Shown here piece after piece: positions 45,947-55,485 of a DNA stretch of 64,000 bases. The notes beneath the pieces were generated by a model, which saw nothing but the letters and a program-made list of their open reading frames with translations, was not told where the DNA came from and did not search any database. Source of the stretch: an uncultured Clostridium sp. (GTDB taxonomy: Bacteria; Bacillota; Clostridia; Clostridiales; Clostridiaceae); NCBI RefSeq assembly GCF_900769625.1, contig NZ_CAAGHK010000087.1:62001-126000 (forward strand), written 5' to 3'. A program made the position numbers and the translations under genes. The stretch's first letter is position 1; the number at the start of each line of letters is the position of its first letter.

Positions 45947-46184
45947 TATATTTTGTTTTAATTTAATTATTAGATGCGAATATTATTATATAATATACAC
46001 CTATATTTTCGATTTATTGATTGTTAAAGAAAAAAAGACATATATCATTACTAATATACGCCTTACTTGTTCTTAATATCATAATATTAAGCAAATTTTA
46101 TATTTAATTGTTCACACTTTCTATAGAATACTTATTTATTCCATCAATAACCATCATAAAAGTTTATTAAACATTCTATGTACT
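45947..46184. other. AT-rich spacer between ansA and the permease promoter
   Basis: No ORF with support and no clear terminator for ansA. Nothing else recognised. Confidence 0.4.
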
Positions 46185-47156
46185 TTATTCAAAAATTGAT
46201 TTTATCTTTTCTATATCCTCACCGTTGTTTAAGGCAACAATAAGTTTTATTCTAGCTTTCTGACTTGCAAGAACATCTCCGAAAACACAGCCAATTTCTT
46301 TAAGCTCTTTTCCGCCACCTTCATATCCATAAGATTCAAACACTCGCCCTTCAAAGCATCTTGATACTATCACCACTGGTATATCTTTATTTAAAGCTCT
46401 CTTTATTCCATCTACCATGCTTGGCGGAACATTTCCTCTACCCATTGCTTCAATAATCAGTCCCTTATACCCCTGATCAATAGCAAAATCAATAAATCTC
46501 GAATCACTTCCTGCACTACATTTTATTATTACTACATCTTTATCTACCGATTTAATCTTCATGTGTATTGATTCTGGATTATTTCTATAGAAAATAACTC
46601 TATTATTATCCACAATACCAATTGGACCAAAGTTAGGTGTACTGAAAGCATTCAGAGCCATTGAATTTCTCTTCGTAACTTCACACGCACTGTGCAGTTC
46701 ACCATTAAAGCATACTAAAACACCTCTGTTTTCTGCATCTGCAGATATTGCTGTACATATCGATGATGCAAGATTAAACGGTCCATCATACCCTAATTCT
46801 GAACTGCTTCTCATGGCACCAGTAATAACTACAGGCTTATGACTGTTTAAAGTCAAATCTAAGAAATATGCTGTTTCTTCAAGAGTATCTGTTCCATGTG
46901 TAACAACTACTCCTGTAATATCATCCCTGTCTAAAAGCTCCTGAACCTGATTTGATAAATCAAGCATTAGTTTCGGAGTCATATAAGGTGATGGCAGACT
47001 CGAGAAATTATAACTTTCTATTTCCGCATATTCTTCAATACCAGTAACCATCGCCATTATATCTTCACCACTAAGGCTTGGGACAGCTGCCTTTATTCTT
47101 TCATCAACTTTCATAGATATTGTTCCACCATTAAATACTACTGCTACTTTTTTCAT
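46185..47156 (-). CDS. ansA: L-asparaginase
   Basis: Hydrolyses asparagine to aspartate and ammonia. The two catalytic Thr motifs are VAVVFNGGTISM (residue about 12) and VVTHGTDTLEETAYFLDL (around 90). Further blocks are VVITGAMRSSSELGYDGP and CSAGSDSRF. 323 residues, cytoplasmic type (no signal peptide). It has its own upstream region with an inverted repeat (47188-47230) and follows the orphan small-RNA unit. GGAGG Shine-Dalgarno. Confidence 0.95.
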   Translation of the reverse strand: MKKVAVVFNGGTISMKVDERIKAAVPSLSGEDIMAMVTGIEEYAEIESYNFSSLPSPYMTPKLMLDLSNQVQELLDRDDITGVVVTHGTDTLEETAYFLDLTLNSHKPVVITGAMRSSSELGYDGPFNLASSICTAISADAENRGVLVCFNGELHSACEVTKRNSMALNAFSTPNFGPIGIVDNNRVIFYRNNPESIHMKIKSVDKDVVIIKCSAGSDSRFIDFAIDQGYKGLIIEAMGRGNVPPSMVDGIKRALNKDIPVVIVSRCFEGRVFESYGYEGGGKELKEIGCVFGDVLASQKARIKLIVALNNGEDIEKIKSIFE

Positions 47157-47187
47157 CTTGTTCCTCCAACTATCTTTTGATTATTTT

Positions 47188-47230
47188 AATTAATTATATG
47201 TTATAATTAATGTTTTACATATAATTAATT
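47188..47230 (-). promoter_or_regulatory. 14-bp inverted repeat upstream of ansA
   Basis: AATTAATTATATGT and its exact complement are separated by 15 bases. The right arm read on the minus strand contains TATAAT, the only good -10-like hexamer before ansA. It may be an operator; no -35 of quality is seen. Confidence 0.45.
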
Positions 47231-47370
47231 TTAAAAAATCTCATAAATATTTTCACATCAACTATTCAATATTAATTGATACTTATACATTATTGTAATA
47301 AGAGTTTATCAACATAATTCATGGAATTTAATATATAACTGAAAATAAATACATTTAATTATCTGCATGT

Positions 47371-47401
47371 CAAAAAACTCTTAGATGTAATCTAAGAGTT
47401 T
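47371..47401 (-). terminator. Intrinsic terminator of the small-RNA unit
   Basis: A perfect 12-bp stem (AAACTCTTAGAT and complement) with a three-base loop, followed on the minus strand by TTTTTT. Confidence 0.9.
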
Positions 47402-47506
47402 AAACGTATTTCATTTTTTGGCAGGTCGGCGTATCCTGCATCTCTGATTACTAAAACAATAGCGCGTGAGGAGCCTTTTCTCACCTCAAAAAAATAAATC
47501 ACAACA
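47371..47506 (-). ncRNA. Candidate orphan small RNA (or structured 3' UTR) of about 130 bases
   Basis: A transcript on the minus strand would include a GTGAG/CTCAC stem-loop, a GCAGG/CCTGC stem-loop with loop ATACGCCGA, an AAAAAATG stretch, and a strong terminator. Its base composition is clearly more GC-rich than its surroundings. A promoter-like sequence (47513-47541) overlaps the end of the preceding gene. Two alternatives remain: a 3' UTR of the PBECR-like gene, or translation of a 30-codon frame (GTG 47484 to TAG 47392) that has no obvious protein family. I do not recognise an Rfam family. Confidence 0.45.
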
Positions 47507-47512
47507 ATTAAT

Positions 47513-47541
47513 ATATTACAATATATTTTCTTCTATTTCAA
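47513..47541 (-). promoter_or_regulatory. Candidate promoter of the small RNA
   Basis: TTGAAA, exactly 17 bases, TAATAT on the minus strand, lying over the last codons and stop of the PBECR-like gene. Confidence 0.4.
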
Positions 47542-47953
47542 TATCATCTATTTTAACGAGTCTTCCTCGAAAAATTCTCGTATTTAATTTAGATACTGTT
47601 AATGGATACATTGTTGCAACATAAATATATTCGCCTTCCACATCAATTTCCAATCCTAATAATATTATTATATTATCGACTTTCTTTACAAGATCAATAC
47701 TGTGTGTATTTTCTTTATCATATTCTACTCCAACATAATCAGGATCTTTAATTATTCTTTCAACTATATCTATTATATTATCCTTGACTTTTTTTGTGAA
47801 CTGCTTTCCATGTCTTTTTTTTATGTGGTTTATAACACCTGGAGAGGCATAAACTATTTTCGGTATGCTGAGCTCTAAGTACTCACTTAAAGATTCTTTA
47901 ATTTTACCAACTTTCTTATAAGCTTTATAATCTTTTCTCATAATACCCCTCAT
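47516..47953 (-). CDS. PBECR-like nuclease-fold protein (BECR superfamily), standalone
   Basis: A 145-residue protein with the features of PBECR-type domains (phage-Barnase-EndoU-ColicinE5/RelE fold). It shows VYASPGVINHIKKRHGKQF with a conserved His-x4-His, then IKDPDYVGVEYDKENTHSID and the C-terminal YVATMYPLTVSKLNTRIFRG. Phage polyvalent proteins usually carry this domain, but here it stands alone in core DNA with no partner antitoxin next to it. Two starts are possible: ATG 47953 with AAAGGA, or ATG 47941 with GAGGGG. It lies downstream of spoIVA. Nuclease activity is inferred only from the fold. Confidence 0.6.
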   Translation of the reverse strand: MRGIMRKDYKAYKKVGKIKESLSEYLELSIPKIVYASPGVINHIKKRHGKQFTKKVKDNIIDIVERIIKDPDYVGVEYDKENTHSIDLVKKVDNIIILLGLEIDVEGEYIYVATMYPLTVSKLNTRIFRGRLVKIDDIEIEENIL

Positions 47954-48055
47954 TTACATCCTTTCTTTTTATTATATCCTAATACAGTGTTTTTTCCACT
48001 TATGTAATAACAAAATAGCACTCAAGGATAAACTTCTGACTATTCAAGAATAGAG

Positions 48056-48094
48056 AAAAATAAGCCAATATAGATTATATATCAGCTTATTTTT
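48056..48094 (-). terminator. spoIVA intrinsic terminator
   Basis: AAATAAGC and complement (8 bp) flank a long AT-rich loop; the minus strand continues TTTTTCTC. The loop contains a second, weaker pairing. Confidence 0.7.
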
Positions 48095-48133
48095 AAAATT
48101 TATTTATGTTTCAATTATATAACTATTTTTATC

Positions 48134-49612
48134 CTATAGTATTATACAGATCAATCCGCCATTTCCTTCATTAATGATTTTTTGGAGAGTCTTTTGAATC
48201 TTAACCTGTACATCTTCAGGCATCTTGTATAATTTATTCTGAAGTCCTTCCTTTACAAGTACTTCTAATGATTTACCAAACATGTTGCTCTGCCAAAGTT
48301 GTGCCGGATCAGTTTCAAATTGATCAAGCAATCCTTTCACAAGCTCTTCAGATTCTTTTTCAGATCCCATTATCGGACTTATTTCAGTCTTTACGTCACA
48401 CTTGATCAAATGAAGACTAGGAGCGCTTGCTTTCAATTTAACTCCAAATTTATTTCCCTGCTTAACAATTTCAGGTTCTTCAAATTTCATTTCAGATAAT
48501 TGTGGTGCAACAAGACCATATCCTGTTTCTTTTACTTCCTCCAAAGCATCCTTAACCTTATCATATTCACACTTTGCATGGGTAAGATCTTTTATTATCC
48601 CAAGAAGATCGCTTTCAGAATTAACTTGCAGATTGCATATTTCACTAAGAACCTTATAGAAGATACCATCCTTGGGCTTCATAAGAATTTTCGCCATACC
48701 ATTTCCAAGGTCAACTTCTTTTATAGCTGCTATTCCAATAAAATCTTCATCTTCAAAATTATTGAGGCAATATTTAATATCTCTTATCTTAGAAACATCC
48801 TGACACATATCTGTAATTGCACTGAAAAAATCTTTCTTCAGCCAATGAGCAGCATCCAATTTTTCAAGCCATTCAGGCATATCTATATCTATTTCTTTTA
48901 CAGGGAATTCTTTCAATACTGATCTGAACAATTCTCCTATATCTTCTTCGCTCATGTTATAAACATCCATTATCTGAACTGTAACATTATATTTTCCCTC
49001 AAGTTCCAATTTCAAACTCTTAGTTTCCTGAGAATTTGGTTTAACAGTATTAAGCACAACTATAAATGGTTTATTGAGTGACTGAAGTTCTGAAACAACT
49101 CTTTCTTCAGCTTCTACATAATCTTCTCTGTCTATTCCCGTAATACTTCCATCAGTCGTAACAACAAGACCAATTGTAGAATGATCATTAATAACTTTTC
49201 TTGTACCGATTTCTGCTGCATCTTCAAATGGTATTTCGTAATCATACCATGGTGTATGAACCATTTTACTTTCTTCACCATCCATATAACCAAGAGCACT
49301 CTTTACAATGTACCCCACACAATCTACCATTCTGACTTTAAATCTTACTTCATCGTCTAAAATTATTTCTACTGCTTCATTTGGAACAAATTTAGGCTCT
49401 GTAGTATGAATGCTTTTTCCCGAACCACTTTGTGGAAGTTCATCTTTGGCCCTCTCTTTTTTATAAGTATTGTCTATCTTCGGTATGACCATCAAGTCCA
49501 TGAACTTCTTTATGAAGGTGGATTTCCCTGTTCTTACAGGTCCAACAACACCAACATATATGTCCCCTTGCGTTCTATCTGCTATATCTTTGTATATGTT
49601 AAAATTCTCCAC
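48134..49612 (-). CDS. spoIVA: Stage IV sporulation protein A (SpoIVA)
   Basis: SpoIVA is the ATPase that polymerises on the forespore surface to form the basement layer of the spore coat. The N-terminal TRAFAC-type domain has Walker A VGVVGPVRTGKSTFIKKFM and DCVGYIVKSALGYM-type switch. The C terminus is long and ends GLICIIL. I start at GTG 49612, eight bases after GGAGG. This gives exactly 492 residues, the length of B. subtilis SpoIVA. The longer frame to 49642 includes the Shine-Dalgarno. Its membrane anchor partner spoVM lies about 19 kb away. Confidence 0.96.
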   Translation of the reverse strand: MENFNIYKDIADRTQGDIYVGVVGPVRTGKSTFIKKFMDLMVIPKIDNTYKKERAKDELPQSGSGKSIHTTEPKFVPNEAVEIILDDEVRFKVRMVDCVGYIVKSALGYMDGEESKMVHTPWYDYEIPFEDAAEIGTRKVINDHSTIGLVVTTDGSITGIDREDYVEAEERVVSELQSLNKPFIVVLNTVKPNSQETKSLKLELEGKYNVTVQIMDVYNMSEEDIGELFRSVLKEFPVKEIDIDMPEWLEKLDAAHWLKKDFFSAITDMCQDVSKIRDIKYCLNNFEDEDFIGIAAIKEVDLGNGMAKILMKPKDGIFYKVLSEICNLQVNSESDLLGIIKDLTHAKCEYDKVKDALEEVKETGYGLVAPQLSEMKFEEPEIVKQGNKFGVKLKASAPSLHLIKCDVKTEISPIMGSEKESEELVKGLLDQFETDPAQLWQSNMFGKSLEVLVKEGLQNKLYKMPEDVQVKIQKTLQKIINEGNGGLICIIL

Positions 49613-49775
49613 ATGATTTCCCTCCCATATTCTTTTTACCAATATATATATATTCTATGCAGTTAGAAAATATACACATTAATACAATACGATTCCAATA
49701 CTATAAAAAGTATAAAATAAGAGACAGCATTCCAAATCAAATACATTGTAAATACTATCCCTTATTAACTATTTT

Positions 49776-50837
49776 TTATTTGCTTTCAGTCAAATCTATA
49801 GTAAATTCTTCCCCTGCTTTTGTATATTCATCAGCACCAGGTGCCTTTCCGCTCTCTTTCGGTATCTCAACTGCATATGGTACAAGCGTTAATATTTTTG
49901 CATTATCATCTATATTTTTATCAAGATTATCATATTTAAAATCTATAAAATCTTCTCTTCCTCTTGATGTATAGAAAATAACTTCATTATTTAAATCATC
50001 ATACCCCCTTAGTTCAATATTATAATATTCATTTTTTTTAGCTCCTTCTACCTTTGCATAAATATTCTGTCCAATAGCATTACTCTTATATTTATCTAAA
50101 GTTATTTTTTCTCCATTTGCAAGGGAAAAACTATAATTTAATTTAATTTCATCTGTATCTGCCATAAGCATATCTTTGTTAGCTTTAAATTCAAAAACCC
50201 ATTTTCCTCTTACTGTATCACTATGATTTATGCTTACTTTAGAATAAACAATTTTTATGTCCAAATCTCCGTCAAGATCTTTTTCATCAACATTATCCAG
50301 ATCATACATCAAAACACTTTGACTTGTCTTATCATCTATTTTCCCAATTGAACCACTTTGTCCTGTAAATTTTACTTTTTTATTATTTATATATATAGTT
50401 TTATCTTCATAATAAACTTCATTATCACTTAAAGTTTTGTCTGAACTTATATTGGTAGATATTATAAGCTCTCTTTCGTCCAATATAACTTCATTAAGCT
50501 GAATTGTAATGCCTTTATCCGTTACACTTTTATTTACTACTGTCTTATAATCATCTATGTTCTTTTCAATATTCAAAGCAGATTCAATATTTTCTCTTAC
50601 CATCATCATGACTTCTGCTCCAGCCTGAGTGGATAATCCTACTGCTCCGATACATATAAACGAAATAATAGTTGCAGCAACTGTATTCTTATGTTTCTTT
50701 TTATCATTCTTTCCACATACTAATTTCTTTATATTTTTCTTAAACTTCTTTTTTTCAAGATCATTAAGAGGTTCAAACTCATAATCAGCTTCATCAAATT
50801 TCGCCTCATTAAGCATTTCATAGATATTATTTTTCAT
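49776..50837 (-). CDS. DUF4179 domain anti-sigma-factor-like membrane protein
   Basis: A 353-residue protein. The N-terminal 50 residues are cytoplasmic (with Asp/Glu/Lys), a single transmembrane segment follows at about 52-72 (AATIISFICIGAVGLSTQAG), and the rest is extracytoplasmic with beta-rich DUF4179-like sequence. Together with the ECF sigma gene just upstream (its start overlaps the sigma stop by 11 bases) this is the sigma/anti-sigma arrangement. The signal it senses is unknown. DUF4179 proteins are frequent partners of ECF sigmas in Firmicutes. Confidence 0.85.
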   Translation of the reverse strand: MKNNIYEMLNEAKFDEADYEFEPLNDLEKKKFKKNIKKLVCGKNDKKKHKNTVAATIISFICIGAVGLSTQAGAEVMMMVRENIESALNIEKNIDDYKTVVNKSVTDKGITIQLNEVILDERELIISTNISSDKTLSDNEVYYEDKTIYINNKKVKFTGQSGSIGKIDDKTSQSVLMYDLDNVDEKDLDGDLDIKIVYSKVSINHSDTVRGKWVFEFKANKDMLMADTDEIKLNYSFSLANGEKITLDKYKSNAIGQNIYAKVEGAKKNEYYNIELRGYDDLNNEVIFYTSRGREDFIDFKYDNLDKNIDDNAKILTLVPYAVEIPKESGKAPGADEYTKAGEEFTIDLTESK

Positions 50838-51393
50838 ATTTTATTCCTCCATTTTCATTCAATCGAAAAATATTCCTTAATCTCTTTTTAGCACGTGAAA
50901 TTCTGTTGTATATAATTTCTCTCTTTATCCCTGTATCTTCACTAACTTCATTCATATCTCTTTCTTCAACATAAAGTTTATGAAATATTTCCCTGTCTTT
51001 TTTATTCAAACAATTCATCAATTCTGTCATCTCTATACTGAGTTCGTTTTGTAATATTTCTTCTGTAAAATCATTATCCGCTATATACATATCATCTATA
51101 TTGGAATTCTCTAAATCTCTTAAATATTTTCTTTTATAATCAATAGATTTAAATTGGGATATTCCTATTATCCAGTTTTTAAAACTGCTTCTTTCTTCAT
51201 CAAAAGAATTGATATTATTCCAAATTGCTAATAATACATCGTTTACGCATTCTTCCTGAACACTTGCCAGATTATATAGATGTTTCTTCACCACTGATTT
51301 AATAATATATCCATAAGTGTCTATGACATAATCCATAGCCCGTTCATTTTTTCTTCTCAACTGAATTATAAAATTTTCTTCATTTATTTTCAT
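50827..51393 (-). CDS. ECF-type RNA polymerase sigma factor
   Basis: A sigma-70 family protein of 188 residues. Region 2 includes AMDYVIDTYGYIIKSVVKKH and FKNWIIGISQFKSIDYKRKY, and region 4 LNKKDREIFHKLYVEERDMNEVSEDTGIK-type helix-turn-helix (visible as DREIFHKLYVEERDMNEVSE). I choose ATG 51393 with an AAGGA Shine-Dalgarno over TTG 51399. It is followed by the DUF4179 gene, its presumed anti-sigma. The target promoters cannot be inferred from this window. Confidence 0.9.
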   Translation of the reverse strand: MKINEENFIIQLRRKNERAMDYVIDTYGYIIKSVVKKHLYNLASVQEECVNDVLLAIWNNINSFDEERSSFKNWIIGISQFKSIDYKRKYLRDLENSNIDDMYIADNDFTEEILQNELSIEMTELMNCLNKKDREIFHKLYVEERDMNEVSEDTGIKREIIYNRISRAKKRLRNIFRLNENGGIKYEK

Positions 51394-51504
51394 AATCAAA
51401 TTCCTTCCCTGTAATATATTACAAATTCAAGTACCTTCACTTAATACTTCGTAACAATATCAAGCATATCTATCAATTTATATTTATTTTAAGTAAAAAA
51501 TTAA

Positions 51505-51556
51505 GCCTGAAGATATTTGAAATAAAATAAAAATAATATTTCAAATACTTTCAGAC
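51505..51556 (-). terminator. Terminator after gpsA
   Basis: Long near-perfect inverted repeat (GCCTGAAGATATTTGAAAT against its complement with two mismatches), followed on the minus strand by TTAATTTTTTACTT. Confidence 0.75.
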
Positions 51557-51577
51557 TCTATATCTCTGTTAATTCAA

Positions 51578-52570
51578 TTAAAACAGCTCACTTTTTTTAT
51601 CTCTAATCATAAGATTAACAATTACTTCTTTTGGATTCTGTTTTTCAAATAATACTTTATATAATCCATCAGTTATAGGCATTGATATTCCCATCTTTTC
51701 CTTCAATTGATAAAATGCCCTGCAGGCTTTAACACCTTCAACAACCATTCCTACTTCTTTTAAAGTTTCATCTAAAGACTTGCCTTTACCAATTAAAATC
51801 CCAGCTCTTCTATTTCTAGAATGCTTTGATGTACATGTTACTATCAAATCTCCCATTCCTGTAAGCCCATAAAAAGTTTCAGCTCTTCCACCTAAAGCAA
51901 TACCTATTCTGCTTATTTCCTTCATACCTCTTGTCATAAGAGCGGCCTTTGTATTGTCACCATACCCCAGCCCATCGAGAATTCCTGCTGCAAGAGCTAT
52001 TATATTTTTAACGGCTCCACCAATCTCCACACCTATTATATCATCATTAGTATAAATTCTTAAATTAGGAGTCATAAATAAATCCTGTACCTCAAAAGCA
52101 TACTTCATGCTTTCAGATGTACTTACAAGAGTTGTTGGAAGTTTCATCGCAATTTCTTCTGCATGACTTGGCCCAGATAAAATAACTACTGGATTATTCA
52201 ATTCCTCTTTAATTACAATTGATAATCTTTCATCACTATCCTCTTCAATTCCTTTTGCAATAGAAATTATGGGTATATCTTCTGAAATATTTTCCTTAAG
52301 GCTTCTGCACATACTTCGAATGACATGTGAAGGTACAGATAATACTACATAATCCGCACCTTCAACTGCTTCTTTTATATCTCCAACAGCTGTAACCTTA
52401 TCTGGAATCATTATATTTTTGATGTACTTTTCATTCGTTCTTTTAATATTAATTTCATCAACAACAGTTTTATCTCTATTGTATATGTTAACAATATTAT
52501 TTTTTTCTGCAAGCAGTACAGCTAACGCTGTACCAAAACTTCCTCCGCCAAGAAAAGTAACTCTACTCAT
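51578..52570 (-). CDS. gpsA: Glycerol-3-phosphate dehydrogenase [NAD(P)+]
   Basis: Reduces dihydroxyacetone phosphate to sn-glycerol-3-phosphate for phospholipid synthesis. The Rossmann motif is [19 protein letters not shown]; further blocks are [36 protein letters not shown] and the catalytic Lys region [20 protein letters not shown]. 330 residues. It follows der by four bases, a widespread der-gpsA pair, and both precede spoIVA as in Bacillus. Confidence 0.97.
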   Translation of the reverse strand: MSRVTFLGGGSFGTALAVLLAEKNNIVNIYNRDKTVVDEINIKRTNEKYIKNIMIPDKVTAVGDIKEAVEGADYVVLSVPSHVIRSMCRSLKENISEDIPIISIAKGIEEDSDERLSIVIKEELNNPVVILSGPSHAEEIAMKLPTTLVSTSESMKYAFEVQDLFMTPNLRIYTNDDIIGVEIGGAVKNIIALAAGILDGLGYGDNTKAALMTRGMKEISRIGIALGGRAETFYGLTGMGDLIVTCTSKHSRNRRAGILIGKGKSLDETLKEVGMVVEGVKACRAFYQLKEKMGISMPITDGLYKVLFEKQNPKEVIVNLMIRDKKSELF

Positions 52571-52574
52571 CCAA

Positions 52575-53891
52575 TTATTCCTTTCTTTGCCTATACTCTA
52601 TTTGTATACCAGTCCCCTTAAAATCAAAACTATCTCTTAATTGATTTTCAATGTATCTTTCATATGAGAAATGTCTTGCTTCTGCATCATTTACAAAAAA
52701 TACAAACTTTGGTGGTCTTGTAGCTACCTGAGTTGCATAATAAATCTTCATTCTCTTAAGACCTACAACTGGTGGTTCTTTCATAAGAACTGCTTTACTT
52801 ATTACATCATTAAGTATTCCTGTTGAAACCCTCTTATTATAATTATCATAACATTTTTTAGCCATCTGTAAAACCTTATGAGTTCTTTGTCCTGTCAATG
52901 CAGATATAAATAGATACTCTGCATAATTTATGAACTTAAGCTTGCTTTGTAAATCCCTCTTAAAGTTATCTAATGTCTTATCATCCTTTTCAACAAGATC
53001 CCATTTATTAACAATAACCATAATAGCTTTTCTCATTTCATGAGCATATCCTATTATCTTTTCATCCTGCTCAGTTATTCCTTCAGTTGCATCTATCATT
53101 AATATACATACATCAGCTCTTTCAATTGCAGCATATGTTCTAACAACACTGTATCTTTCGATTTCTTCTTTTACTTTGCTCTTTCTTCTAAGACCAGCAG
53201 TATCTATTAATATGAATTTTCCTTCTTCTGTTTCAAGTTCGCTGTCAATAGCATCTCTTGTAGTACCAGCAATTTCAGATACGATAACTCTCTCTTCACC
53301 TAAAAGTTTATTTATTAATGATGATTTACCTACATTAGGCTTACCAATCATGGCAATTCTTACAAACTCATCTTCATCCTGTTCATATATAGAACTATCA
53401 AAGTTTTCAACTACTCTATCAAGCATATCTCCAAGACCTAAACCTTGAGATGCTGATATAGTGATTGGGTCACCTATACCTAAGTTGTAAAATTCCCATG
53501 CATTATCTTCTTCTTTTAAAGAGTCAACTTTGTTAACTACTAAAACTACAGGCTTTTTGCTCTTTCTAAGCATTGCTGCAACTTCATGATCAGCTGCTGT
53601 TAATCCTTCTTTACCATCAACGATAAATATGATAACGTCTGCTGTTTCTATTGCTATATTTGCCTGTCTTCTCATCTGCTGCACTATTATATCGTTTCTT
53701 TCTGGTTCGATACCACCTGTATCAATCATTGTAAATGTATGAGTAAGCCATTCAGCTTCTGCATAAACTCTATCTCTTGTAACACCTGGAGTGTCCTGAA
53801 CTATAGATATTCTCTTTCCTGCTAATCTATTGAACAATGTTGATTTACCAACATTTGGTCTCCCAACCATAGCAACTATAGGTTTTGCCAT
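52575..53891 (-). CDS. der: Ribosome biogenesis GTPase Der (EngA)
   Basis: A double GTPase required for 50S maturation. Two G1 motifs are visible ([17 protein letters not shown] and [17 protein letters not shown]) and two G3 motifs (DTGG and DTAG), followed by the C-terminal KH-like domain. 438 residues. The ATG overlaps the stop of the DUF512 gene by one base, and gpsA follows after four bases. Confidence 0.97.
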   Translation of the reverse strand: MAKPIVAMVGRPNVGKSTLFNRLAGKRISIVQDTPGVTRDRVYAEAEWLTHTFTMIDTGGIEPERNDIIVQQMRRQANIAIETADVIIFIVDGKEGLTAADHEVAAMLRKSKKPVVLVVNKVDSLKEEDNAWEFYNLGIGDPITISASQGLGLGDMLDRVVENFDSSIYEQDEDEFVRIAMIGKPNVGKSSLINKLLGEERVIVSEIAGTTRDAIDSELETEEGKFILIDTAGLRRKSKVKEEIERYSVVRTYAAIERADVCILMIDATEGITEQDEKIIGYAHEMRKAIMVIVNKWDLVEKDDKTLDNFKRDLQSKLKFINYAEYLFISALTGQRTHKVLQMAKKCYDNYNKRVSTGILNDVISKAVLMKEPPVVGLKRMKIYYATQVATRPPKFVFFVNDAEARHFSYERYIENQLRDSFDFKGTGIQIEYRQRKE

Positions 53892-55231
53892 TATTCTTCC
53901 TCCTTTTTATATTCATTAATCTTTTGAATTAAATCTTCTCCTGTAAAATCAACTACTATAACCTTCACATCCAATGCTTCTTCTATATCCTTAATTTTAG
54001 TATCATCAAGCATTATCTGCTCTGTAGAATCTGCTAATTCATATCCTTTTCTAAACATATTATTAGACATTATTAAATACTTTGTTTTAATAACACCTTT
54101 CATCTGTTCTATTATATCAGTACCAGTCAAAAGACCAGCTATAGTAATTGTTTTCCCAAAGTAATTATTAATTATAGCATATACATCTAATTGTATGTGA
54201 GGATTTTTTTCTTTAATCTTCTTTACCCCCTCACATATTTCTGGATATGCCAGAGTTCCTGTAACTATGGAAAAACTTCCTTTAGCATCTGCATCCAGAT
54301 CTTCTAATGTATCTTCAATTGCATCTCTGAAACATCTTATCATCCCTACACCATCTTCTATCTGGTGATAGTTATCATAAAAATCTGCATCAGGAATTGG
54401 TTTTTCTCCAACTAAGTAAAATTCATCAGATAATCTTACAAACGGTCCGCCAGTTTCCTTTATATATTGTTTTTGAAGTTCTTCAACCATCTCAATCTCA
54501 CGAGCACTTTCTTCTTTTGTATATGTTCTCACATGAGCAAGGTTTTCTCTATGTTTTGTTATACCTATTGGAACTACTGCCACACTGTTTACATACGGAT
54601 GAAGTGCATATAAATCCTGTATTGTACTTACTAGTTCCTCTCCATTATTGATATCAGGAATTGAAACTATCTGAGCATTCATTTCTATTCCTGCTTCAGC
54701 AAGTCTCTTCATTCTATCAAGTATATTTCCTGCAAATCTATTATTAAGCATTTTGACTCTTAAATCAGGATTTGTTGTATGTACAGAAACATTTATAGGA
54801 CTTATGTGATAATTTATTACCCTATCTATATCTTCTTCTTTCATATTTGTTAATGTAACAAAGTTCCCTTGAAGAAAAGATAATCTTGAATCATCATCTT
54901 TAAAGTATAAGCTTTCTCTCATACCTTTTGGAAGCTGATCTATAAAACAGAAGATACATTTGTTACTGCATCTCTTTGCCTTATCAATTAATCCTCCACC
55001 AAATTCGATTCCTAAATCTTCACCATAATCCTTTTCTATTTCGATTTCCCAGACTTCTCCGCTTTCAGCCTTTTCTATTTCAACTAAAAGCTCTTCATCA
55101 TCAGCAAGAAATTTATAATCTATTATGTCTTTTACTTCTTTTCCGTTAATGGAAATAAGTATATCATCTTTTTCAATGCCAACTTCTTCAGCAATACTTC
55201 CAGGAGTTATTTCTTTTATAATACTTCTCAT
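53891..55231 (-). CDS. DUF512 protein with PDZ and radical SAM-like domains
   Basis: A 446-residue protein. Near the N terminus a PDZ-like domain shows [26 protein letters not shown]. It is followed by a radical-SAM-type Cys cluster [18 protein letters not shown] and the DUF512 region ([28 protein letters not shown]). The cluster is C-x3-C-x2-C in type, so Fe-S binding is expected. The substrate is unknown. ATG 55231 has an AGGAG Shine-Dalgarno. It is tightly coupled to der (one-base overlap), a conserved Firmicute arrangement. Confidence 0.88.
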   Translation of the reverse strand: MRSIIKEITPGSIAEEVGIEKDDILISINGKEVKDIIDYKFLADDEELLVEIEKAESGEVWEIEIEKDYGEDLGIEFGGGLIDKAKRCSNKCIFCFIDQLPKGMRESLYFKDDDSRLSFLQGNFVTLTNMKEEDIDRVINYHISPINVSVHTTNPDLRVKMLNNRFAGNILDRMKRLAEAGIEMNAQIVSIPDINNGEELVSTIQDLYALHPYVNSVAVVPIGITKHRENLAHVRTYTKEESAREIEMVEELQKQYIKETGGPFVRLSDEFYLVGEKPIPDADFYDNYHQIEDGVGMIRCFRDAIEDTLEDLDADAKGSFSIVTGTLAYPEICEGVKKIKEKNPHIQLDVYAIINNYFGKTITIAGLLTGTDIIEQMKGVIKTKYLIMSNNMFRKGYELADSTEQIMLDDTKIKDIEEALDVKVIVVDFTGEDLIQKINEYKKEEE

Positions 55232-55393
55232 TATGTTCACTCCTTAACTATAACATACTATCTTTGTTATATTACCTTATGAAATGATTTAAGTCAATAA
55301 AATTGCCATTATGTTTAATTTCTTCATAATAAAAATTTTTATCACTATATCCATTTTATATCTTTGCCAAAAAATATATTAACATTCAAAAAC

Positions 55394-55426
55394 AAAATCC
55401 CTACACTCAAAAAGCATAGAGATTTT
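55394..55426 (-). terminator. Terminator of pstSCAB-phoU
   Basis: AAAATCCCTA and TAGAGATTTT arms (one mismatch) enclose a 13-base loop; the minus strand continues GTTTTTG. It follows phoU. Confidence 0.72.
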
Positions 55427-55485
55427 TAACTTCTTACAATACTATAATATCATTTTCCTCTTTTCTTTAATAATTAACAGTCATA

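Noticed and set aside
47392..47484. 30-codon reading frame in the small-RNA block as a protein
   Set aside because: GTG start with no good Shine-Dalgarno and its stop inside the terminator stem; kept only as an alternative.
47403..47506. Resemblance of the small-RNA block to M-box (GGTGAG, GCTCCT, CTGCC-AAAAAATG) or lysine (AGTA, CGCCGA) riboswitches
   Set aside because: Only short pieces match, the block is too short for either aptamer, and ansA or a magnesium/lysine gene is not directly downstream.
49640..49700. Sigma-E promoter before spoIVA (CATAGAAT as -10)
   Set aside because: No -35 with the required 14-base spacing could be seen.
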